Below are positions 56,649 through 64,000 of a DNA stretch of 64,000 nucleotides, in pieces. Position numbers and translations under genes: made by a program. This DNA is from Talaromyces rugulosus. Taxonomy: Eukaryota; Ascomycota; Eurotiomycetes; Eurotiales; Trichocomaceae. The stretch's first letter is position 1, and each line of letters opens with the position of its first letter. The notes under the pieces were generated by a model that worked only from the letters and a program-made list of their open reading frames with translations, did not search any database and was not told where the DNA came from. Where the stretch lies: the NCBI RefSeq assembly GCF_013368755.1, contig NC_049563.1:4712001-4776000 (forward strand). The letters run 5' to 3'.

Positions 56649-58649
56649 CTATCCCAAAGCTACTGCATTTGCTTCGGAGCCAGTATGTCTGACTGCTATA
56701 TCAGGTGCTTCCAAAGCCATGTCCTCCCCCCAGCCATGACGCTCTGCTTTTGGAAGCTTGACAAACGCAAAATCCAAAATCAGGCCTATGGTAGCTAAAG
56801 CAGCACTGAAATATAGCGCAGCCTTGAAACCAGACATGATGGCTTCCATACTTTCGCCACCTCCTGCTAGTCGCAAAGACTTCTTCTTACCTACCTCAAT
56901 CTCAATAGTCCCAGCGAATCCCAATCCCAAGCTTACGCCATAGAGGTTCAGTGTACCGACTAGGCTGCTTGCTATGCCCTGATGCTTCCGATTCACACTA
57001 TTACTAGCTATGACTTGAGCAGCCAAATAGACAAAGTCGGGGCAGCAGCCGCAGAGTAGCATAGCAGGGAATACTTGTGCCCAGTACGTTTGATGCATTG
57101 GCATTGTTGCCAGGAGGAGACTCGCTCCAATGATGACAATGACTCCGATGCCCATGACAAATTTTGCCTCGACCCGAGGAAGCAAAAACACAGCAAGGCC
57201 CACGGCGGCGGTAGATCCGAGTCCAAAGGGGATAAGGTTAATAGCGATTTGAAGAACCGAGAGCTGTCGCAGTATTTGCTGCCAAGAAATAGTGTACCAA
57301 AGAGCAATTCCAAAAGCCATATAGCTGAATAAAACAACAAAAATCATGGCAAAGAACGTTGGAGCCCGAAAGATATTAAGAGGTACGATGGGTTCTGAGG
57401 CAATGAAATGTTCCCAAAGGAGAAACAGTACAAATATGAGGACCGACACGGTTAGAATGGCGATCTCAGACGGGGTCGACCACCCCACTGCAGGAGCTTG
57501 GCTGCACAGCATTAGCTAGTGCGGGTTGAAAAAGTATGCAAAAGCAAATTAAACTTACCTCCATGCTACATTGAAGAGCAATAAGCTTGAAAGACCCAGA
57601 CAAGCTCCAACCACGTCGATCTTGCCTTTGGGATCGACTGGCTGCTCGTGAGGTAGGATTATTGCCAGGATGACACAACTGATTACCGAGATAATACCCC
57701 TAATAAATGTTTAGTTTCTCTTTCTTTTTTTCATCGTCCGTATTTTGTATACTTACAAAACGCCAAATAGAACTGTCCAGCTCCAAAGTCCATCCCATGT
57801 TGCACAGAGACCGGCGAGGAAAGCGCCAGCAAGACCACCCAGAGGCGGCGAAGCGGCGAAAATCCCATACAGCAAATTCCTTGTTTGGCCCGGTGGCACC
57901 ATTAGGCCTAAAGCTGTGATTGCATTGGGCATATAGATGCCACCACCAACCCCACTTAAAGCTCTCACCGCCACGAACGACTCAAAAGAGCGGCAAAATC
58001 CATTGGCCAGTGAGAAGATGGCAAAGATGCCTAGGCCTATCAGTGCAAGTCGCTGGTGGCCGTAAATGGCACCTAATCTGCCAGATATGAGAACAAACGT
58101 GCTCTGGGTTACTCTTTAACCAGGACGAGTTTGGTGTGTCAGCAATTGCAGTGTATTAGACAAAGCGAGAAGCGTCAGGGCCTCTTGAACAGCAAGGACT
58201 AAGAGGATAGAAAATAAAGAAAAGGGAGCCCACGAATACGAGGCGGCCATCCAATTGGCCTTGCCGGGGCCAGCTTCTCGACCAAGAGCATGAGTAAGTG
58301 TGAGGCCGCCGCTAAGAGTCAGAAAATTGGAAATAAACTAGATTTAAAATTAAATTAGATGGAATAAGATGACTTGAATAGCTGGCCTAGCTATAGATTG
58401 GATGACTTTTATAAAACTTACCTGAATTAGGTTTGCGATGACAAGTAGAGATATAATCATAGCTCTTGATATGTCACTTACTCCTGTAGTCAGGGCGGGT
58501 TCAATAATAGTGAATATAACAGGAGTAGACTGGGTAGGATGGGCTGGAGCTGCATCATCGCTTGGCGCGGAAGGAGAGTCAACCCTGCTTGGTAAGTTAT
58601 CGGTGGCACTGTGGCAGTGAGGAGGGTTAGCCGCTTCAGTAGGATGCAT
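56649..58649 (-). CDS. MFS transporter, drug:H+ antiporter type (14 helices)
   Basis: A fungal MFS protein of the DHA2-like class, often linked to toxin or drug efflux. About six exons. The first (58649 to about 58422) encodes a polar N-terminus and helix 1. After introns, the loop between helices 2 and 3 appears as RLGAIYGHQRLALIG (the G-x-x-D/Y-x-x-G-x-R/K motif). The DHA2-type motif C, with Gly-rich GVGGGIYMPNAITALG, comes next. The large last exon (57488-56649) gives helices 7-14 with SYMAFGIALWYTISWQQI and TLNLYGVSLGLGFAGTIEIE. Substrate unknown. Its neighbours are transporters too, with no biosynthetic genes, so a cluster role is not supported. Exon borders in the middle are approximate. 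Confidence 0.82.
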
Positions 58650-59169
58650 TATGAGATGAAGTGGGAGCGTCAAGTACGAAAATAATCACTGGGCACGCAG
58701 TAAAACGTAGTCAAGTTGTAAATGAGGGGATGAGGAGTAGATAGATGTGTCAGCTGGTAAGGTGGTTAGGGTTGCCCCACACATGTGATCTATATTTTCC
58801 GGAGTATATCTATTTAGTCACCAGACACTACATGTAGATTTTAGTTTACATTCGATCAATGCTTTGACACAGTTGCTGCTGTAACCCACTCTTAGTGGCA
58901 GGTATATCTATTATATACTAGTCAAATTCAAATCAACATATTTTTAGCCATTGTTATTAGCAAGGGTGCTCTGACTACCTGTACTGTCTTTATTTTTTTA
59001 ACACAGTCTGCTAATATCATTCTTTTCTGCCCTTTTTTAAATTATAGAGTTAAGTAGTCTTTAGTTAGCTTCGAGGCTTATATAAGATAGGCAGTTTGAC
59101 TGTGAAAAGATTGCTACGGAAATGCCACAACGTAAGGCACTCTGACAGCTGAGGGGTAACCATTCCGGT
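58650..59169. other. Gap between the two MFS genes
   Basis: Promoter of the DHA2-type gene and 3' flank of the MCT-type gene. AT-rich, no gene. Confidence 0.5.
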
Positions 59170-60524
59170 TCAGACTTTCACAAAGAGCTTGAAGCCCACT
59201 TTCATAGTACGCACAGTAGTAAGAATGGCGGTGGAAGCGAAGAACATGACTCCACACCAAACGATCATACCGGTCCAGTTCCTATTATCGTTGTCCCCGA
59301 TAATAGCACCCGCTACAGGGCTGCCGATGAGTGCGCCGAAGCCAATGATGGCAAAACTCATTCCCAGTCGTGTTGCCCAGACACTCTTATCGGGCGATAG
59401 GCTCGTCACTATCGGGATAGGAAGAGAGACGTAAGGAGCGGAGACGAAACCGTAGATGACGGTGAAAGCAACGACGCCACCTGTGGTCTTAATGCCCAAG
59501 AGAGCAAAAGCCAAGGCACCAGAAATGATTCCGAAGATAATCTGCACATTCATGAGTCCATAGCGCCCGGCGAGCCAGTTGGGAATGAGACGGCCGAAAA
59601 AGGACCCGGCGTTCAGGATGGGGAGGAGGTAATTGGCAAGACTCTGGTCGGTACCGGCCACTTCGATGGCGTACAGGGAAATAAAGTAATAGAAGACATA
59701 AAGTCCCAGGAAATTGACGAAGAAGCTCAGACAAGCAATGAGGTAGAGCTTGTCCTTGAAATGTCTGAGGTCGATAACTTTTCTCTTTCGTGGATTCTTT
59801 CCAACTCGTACTCGCATCACGGCAGCAGCGAAGAGCATGGTACCGAGGGTCATGAATCCTATGATCCGTACCGTCCACGGAAACCCAATCTGTCCTGTAA
59901 GGCGTTCAAGCATTATGGGGTATATGATAGCACCTAAAGAAGACTTAATTGCGTGTTCCTTTTACAGAGGATCATTAGCTTACCAATACTTGATCCGCTC
60001 ACCGAGATTCCAATGGCGAGAGGAGTGCGAGTAGAAAACCACTGCGACACGACTGACGAAGCTGGCAAGAAGATGAGACCAAAGCCAATGCCAGTCACGA
60101 GGGTCTGGGCCAAAAAGAATTGGTAGTATGAATGGCACAAGCTGACCATCATTAAGCCAAAGACCATGACTACGGTTCCAATGCCGAGGAGGAGGTGGAG
60201 GTGTCCCGTATCCAGAAGTGGACCAGTGAAAATGCAGACTAGGTAGCAGACGAGGAACTGGGTCGAGCCAATCCATGCGATTGTTGAAGCAGACTCATTC
60301 TTGAGAAGATCCGTCTCATAGATGTTTTGAAACTGACCATACGAGTTGAGCAAGCCAAGGACGTTGAACATGATTGTCCAGGCGCCAGCAACTTGTAGCC
60401 AGGCCATAAAACCCCCATTTGGCGGTTGTGAATCATCTTGCTGTTTCTCTGAAGATGGCGCGTCCGGCGAGGCCTGTAGCGCGCTGCTGTCTTCAGAATC
60501 GTGTTGTTGTTCCTTGGAATCCAT
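59170..60524 (-). CDS. MFS monocarboxylate transporter-like protein (MCH/MCT type)
   Basis: A 434-aa protein with a Ser/Gln/Asp-rich N-terminus and then GGFMAWLQVAGAWTIMFNV. This opening helix with G-x-x-x-W-x-Q-V is typical of fungal MCT relatives. Next come LNSYGQFQNIYETDLL and QTLVTGIGFGLIFLPASSVV, and in the second half RLIPNWLAGRYGLMNVQII. Two exons (60524-59984 and 59933-59170) splice at GSSIGAIIYPIMLERL. Most fungal members have no known substrate; some move nicotinate, riboflavin or carboxylates. It lies next to another MFS gene and 3 kb from an acetate transporter, so a small carboxylate-transport neighbourhood is possible but unproven. Confidence 0.86.
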
Positions 60525-60947
60525 TTAGAGAACTTTGCTAGTGAGAAAGTTGAGGTTAAGCGAAATGATAAAATAAACAAAAGATATGGTCGACAAGTGC
60601 CGCTTTACTAGCTGTCAAATTAATTAGTAAGATAAGCTTTTTGTATGTACTCTATGATGTGACAGGATAGGCGCATGAAATTAGACAACTAAAAGCGGCG
60701 GTGCTGCATAATTGGCATGCTGACACACCCGATACCTATGCATAGTGTGCTGCTACCAACCTCAGCCCCTATATACATGGGTTCATAGCCCTTTGTTTGT
60801 CCTAAGCATCGCATCGTTTCGGCAAATTTTCGTCCGCTGATAACGCTTACCTTACGGTGCTTCCTCCAATTAATTACATCATATCGGTGTTGCGAACTGG
60901 TCCTATCGCGTAGGCTCGAACCCCTATGGGTAGCTATTGCACCTGTG

Positions 60948-60970
60948 TTGATCGCTCGAATAGCGATCAA
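60948..60970. repeat. Perfect 9-bp stem-loop
   Basis: TTGATCGCT, a 5-nt loop CGAAT, and AGCGATCAA. Exact complementarity over nine pairs. It sits 14 bp from the telomere-like repeat. Confidence 0.7.
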
Positions 60971-60984
60971 TGCCGGATCTTTAA

Positions 60985-60996
60985 CCCTAACCCTAA
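60985..60996 (-). repeat. Interstitial telomere-like repeat (two units)
   Basis: Two tandem CCCTAA units (TTAGGG on the minus strand). TTAGGG is the telomere unit of filamentous ascomycetes. Confidence 0.7.
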
Positions 60997-61597
60997 CGCA
61001 CAGCACAAGTTGCGACGAGGTCAGTAAGATTTCCCCAACATGGAAAGTAGACCATGTTCAAAATATTGAATGCAAAAGCTCTCATACCTTGCCTATATTG
61101 ATTTATTTCTATTTATACGGAGATCTACATCTGATAATGATCTACCAGCAGCGTGCCAGGCTTCCTTAAATACATATGTACCAGGGCAGCGACAAGTTCA
61201 ACCTAAATGCATAAACTATGATACCCCGCTAAAAAAAGAAATGACTGGCCAAAACGCTCTAAACAGTCGAGTGAATTTGACTGTTTTCATCACCGAAGCC
61301 CAACGATTGGGCTTTCCAGGCCATGTTTGGTATCATGTCCACTTCCTCTTTGACCTTCTGGTTGGTCCCTGCCTCGGCCCCCAAAAGATACGAAGTATCA
61401 TCCACGACGGTGGCACTTGAGCTGATATTTTGGGTTTGAGTAGCATCATTCTTCTCGTCACCACTGAGCGATTCAGGGCTCTTACCGCCCCAGCCGGTCA
61501 ATTCCCTAACCTCGGTCATGGCGTAGGAGAATTGGTTTTTGTTGGCGCCGAGGGCTGTCTCGGCCGCACTGTTGCATTCATGTACGTCAGATATAGA

Positions 61598-62590
61598 GAG
61601 TGCGACTGGTGGTAGAGTTGATCGGTTCGCATGCTCTGGTATACTTTGGCAATCATTCCGCCCATAGTCACACCTCTCTTGGAGTCATGATCAGGCTCGC
61701 CCCAAGTAAAGTCGCCTTCCTCATCCCTTGGGGTAGGATGAATTTGTTACTCATGAATGGCACCCCAATTTCGTGGCGGACAAACTTGTACATACGGCTG
61801 GACGCACTACCGATGTATAGAGTGGCTTCTGGGTTGGCATAGTATGCCTCTCGGTTCGTCTTGAAATTATCAAGTGCGGTGACACAGCATGTCTCTGTCC
61901 ATGTCTTCAGAGTCTGCATCGCTTCTGTGGTGGTTCTGACGTGTTTGAGGACTAGTGGCTGCTGGGATTCGAACGTAATTGCAAACTGCCTTGGTGAGTC
62001 GAAGTGGGTGTATATCGAGCGCCTTTTGAAAGGCTGCTCAGATTGCGGGCAAGAACACCTCCGCAGTCTCAGGCGTCAGCAGATACCCGAGAAGGCTTCG
62101 CTGGTCATATCCTTGAAGATTGTAGCCATCGTCCCCAAGTACTTGCAGGACATTGTGCGAAGATCCAAGGCCTGACAGCAGGCAACGAGGTGGGCGGCGG
62201 ATAATTGTGAAAGTGTCTGGATGGCCTCCAAGGTATATCGTCCGGATATGAGGGCCAGAGAGTTGATAGATTGGTTGCCCATTTCTGCTGTCTGAACATG
62301 GTTGCCAACCGGATTGGCCAAAAACCCGAGTTCGGCCTGAAGGGCAGCGACCATAATATCGGTACCTTTCCATATGAAGGATTGACTTGGTTCCTCAGCG
62401 ACGAGATTTGGTGGAAGTCCACGACTGGTTGCAGGGTTGATGAGTTCTGCGCACTGGGAGAATAGCATGCAACCGATGGTCTGAAGTGAGTGGCGTGTCT
62501 TCTCCACCGCACTGGTGACGGCACGTATCAATATAGCAACACTGACGCTGCTCTCTGGTATCCCTCCTTGATCGTGTCACGAAACCAACA
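61598..62590 (-). pseudogene. Decayed phenylalanine/histidine ammonia-lyase
   Basis: The frame 62531-62076 holds the C-terminal half of the catalytic domain of an aromatic amino-acid lyase: KTRHSLQTIGCMLFSQCAEL, NPATSRGLPPNLVAEEPSQS, LGFLANPVGNHVQTAEMGNQ and INSLALISGRYTLEAIQTLS. Further C-terminal pieces appear in shifted frames: NREAYYANPEATLYIGSASS and YKFVRHEIGVPFM (61919-61668), then TMGGMIAKVYQSMRTDQL near 61650. The N-terminal half, which carries the Ala-Ser-Gly that becomes the MIO cofactor, is missing, and a TGA closes the frame near 62580. At least two frameshifts and a 5' truncation make this a dead copy. Working fungal PALs are about 700 aa. Confidence 0.72.
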
Positions 62591-63037
62591 TCATGCCACG
62601 TCACGGGGCCACTCCCTTTCGTGATTAGCTAGAAAATACATTTGCCACAGCCGGTTTATTGTCCGGACGTCTTTTGGTATGTGGTTGATGTCGAGGTTGA
62701 TTAGCTTGGACATAATGGCTTTGAGACTGGTACGTAATTGACGATGCGAAACAAAATAACCAACAAGTCGGGAGGATTTCAAAACATGGGTCTCTTACAG
62801 AAGATCGGCAAACTTTACCAAATAATGAATCACTAGTGTCGGAGAACAGTTGTTTTTTCTCGGGGTATCGTCATATGGGTAGACCCTACAATTGATGAAT
62901 GGCAAAAAAACCGCCTAAATAAACCATTTACAAGATTTATAATCGGGCTCGCTCCAAGTAAATATCCCTGTACTTCATATTTTGAGATAATGAGCGCCCA
63001 TGTATATTCGCTGCTTGAGTTAGTCATGGTACCCATG

Positions 63038-63054
63038 TAGGGTTAGGGTTAGGG
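63038..63054 (+). repeat. Interstitial telomere-like repeat (almost three units)
   Basis: TAGGG followed by two TTAGGG units. Confidence 0.7.
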
Positions 63055-63310
63055 CTGAATTCCCGGAATCAAACATTTTCGGCATACTACATGTAGATAT
63101 CTTGTCGTTTTATTGAACATCTCAAATTATGTATCTTTGTGACAAGAATTTTGTCTAGGGTAGTGTCCCTTGAATAGTTTGGACTGCATATACTTCTACA
63201 ATTGATGAGTCATTACTTTGGATGATCATGACGCAGAAGTGTTTGAGGTGACACATACAACCAGCATAGTCATAAGGGTAAATTCTTTCTTAGTCCGCCC
63301 AGTCATAGAT

Positions 63311-63322
63311 GTAGTATTTAAA
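63311..63322 (+). promoter_or_regulatory. Core promoter block of orphan member 3
   Basis: GTAGTATTTAAA, about 117 bp before the start and preceded by CCAGTCATA. Same block and spacing as members 1 and 2. Confidence 0.55.
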
Positions 63323-63438
63323 GACCACTGCCTACCATTGACTCACACCCCCACTGTCATTTTCTCCTATCTTCAAACCAGTCTCATTATTCTTTTGCTG
63401 TAAAAGTTCATCTTCCAGTCTCGATACAACCATTCAAA

Positions 63439-64000
63439 ATGGATTCATCAAAAGAAGACCAAAGCAAGCCCTCCACAGAGAGCCAAAGTGACGTACCTGA
63501 ATTCCCTGAAATAGGCCACTTTGGCTTTTTTTGGAAGAATTACATGACTGCGATTGAGTATAAAAGGACCGAACGCCGCGATCTCAAATCCAATTATGGA
63601 ACGATCATGTTGGGTATTTTCGGGCTCAGCGACACCCAATCCAAGAACGGAATAGAATTTGTTCTTAACCCTATCGGCATGAAGATCGAGTCGCTCTTAG
63701 GTTCTACCGACGACGATAAGCGTATTGCCGGCATGACCGTCGACATTCTGAATATTAGGTGTTCTGTCATATCACACCCTTTCTGGAACGGCGAAGGACG
63801 CGAAGATAAGGTTCAACTGGAAAAGGACACCGGACGCGTGTTGCATTGGTTTCGCTACGAGTGCGAGTCCAAAGGGGCTACTCTGTCATCCGATGTGGAG
63901 GAGTGGATGCGACAATGTAGAAAGACCATGATAGTACATGCATGGAAATACTGGAAGCAAAATGACGCGCCATGCTTTGAAGAATGGGTTGCATTCCTAC
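63439..64000 (+). CDS. Orphan-family member 3 (3' end beyond window)
   Basis: An open frame of 187 codons running off the window. Family blocks: EIGHFGFFWKN at residues 24-34, then IGMKIESLL, LNIRCSVISHPFWNG, and CFEEWVAFL at the edge. It is as long as member 2 up to that point, so few residues should be missing. Compared with members 1 and 2 it has an extra insertion-like stretch before the second block. No domain was recognised. It lies 26 kb from the other two copies, next to the ammonia-lyase pseudogene and a telomere-like repeat. Confidence 0.75.
   Translation, partial: MDSSKEDQSKPSTESQSDVPEFPEIGHFGFFWKNYMTAIEYKRTERRDLKSNYGTIMLGIFGLSDTQSKNGIEFVLNPIGMKIESLLGSTDDDKRIAGMTVDILNIRCSVISHPFWNGEGREDKVQLEKDTGRVLHWFRYECESKGATLSSDVEEWMRQCRKTMIVHAWKYWKQNDAPCFEEWVAFL

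Larger units (their letters stand above)
60525..61597. other. Gap with telomere-like repeat and perfect hairpin
   Basis: Includes the promoter of the MCT-type gene, the 9-bp hairpin at 60948-60970 and a double CCCTAA at 60985-60996. Minus-strand frames (60689-61006, 61259-61519) carry no recognised domain; the second may be remnants downstream of the ammonia-lyase pseudogene. Confidence 0.5.
62591..63438. other. Gap with telomere-like repeat, upstream of orphan member 3
   Basis: AT-rich, with no credible gene; the minus-strand frames at 62591-62782 and 62833-63036 are unrecognised. It contains nearly three TTAGGG units and the member 3 promoter. Confidence 0.5.

Noticed and set aside
60896..60930. 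tRNA-like T-arm (GGGTTCGAGCC on the minus strand)
   Set aside because: No matching acceptor, D or anticodon stems could be built within 75-95 nt.
1..64000. CRISPR arrays, bacterial operons, rRNA genes
   Set aside because: None seen; the sequence is eukaryotic nuclear DNA and the repeats present are short minisatellites.

Overview
The window is nuclear DNA of a filamentous ascomycete, most likely a member of the Eurotiales (Aspergillus, Penicillium or Talaromyces relatives). Genes carry short GT-AG introns of about 50-80 bp, both strands are used, and several proteins match well-known Aspergillus products: TigA (ER disulfide isomerase with C-terminal KDEL), SamB (MYND protein), SfaD (G-protein beta) and PhnA (phosducin-like). 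Gene models were built by hand from reading frames and splice signals. Names rest on recognised motifs, with no database search behind them. Intron positions should be read as accurate to a few bases.

Layout. 1-4.3 kb: the tail of an unknown gene, then EBP2 (rRNA processing), an HSBP1-like heat-shock-factor binding protein and TigA. 4.8-15.1 kb is accessory DNA: a gene fragment, a decayed LTR retrotransposon gag-protease relic (5.5-6.8 kb), a Cys-rich orphan, an 845-aa fungal protein with a possible nuclease-like fold, a deleted Gypsy-like gag/integrase relic (13.3-13.9 kb), and a small membrane-protein gene whose last intron-exon unit is duplicated. 15.5-23.2 kb: MKT1, a 2-oxoglutarate/Fe(II) oxygenase and SamB. 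25.5-30.5 kb: an SRPK-type kinase, then a divergent SDR / fungal transcription factor pair. 31.7-40.6 kb: SfaD and PhnA, which act on the same G beta-gamma pathway, separated by 6.6 kb that contains two copies of an orphan protein family. 41.5-47.7 kb: TAF14 (YEATS), RanBP1 and a large membrane protein. 49-60.5 kb: a secreted acetyl xylan esterase, a calpain-type protease, an acetate transporter and two MFS transporters. 60.5-64 kb: a decayed phenylalanine ammonia-lyase pseudogene, short interstitial telomere repeats and a third orphan-family copy running off the end.

The best candidate for something undescribed is the three-member orphan family (36.1-38.0 kb and 63.4 kb to the end). Its members share four motif blocks, a core-promoter block at the same distance from each start and, in two copies, 16-bp tandem repeats just upstream. 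One copy is frameshifted. The second candidate is the duplicated, in-phase terminal exon at 14.7-15.1 kb. The window also records decay: the copia-like relic has in-frame stops of the kind produced by C-to-T (RIP-like) mutation, and the ammonia-lyase and dehydrogenase fragments are clearly broken.
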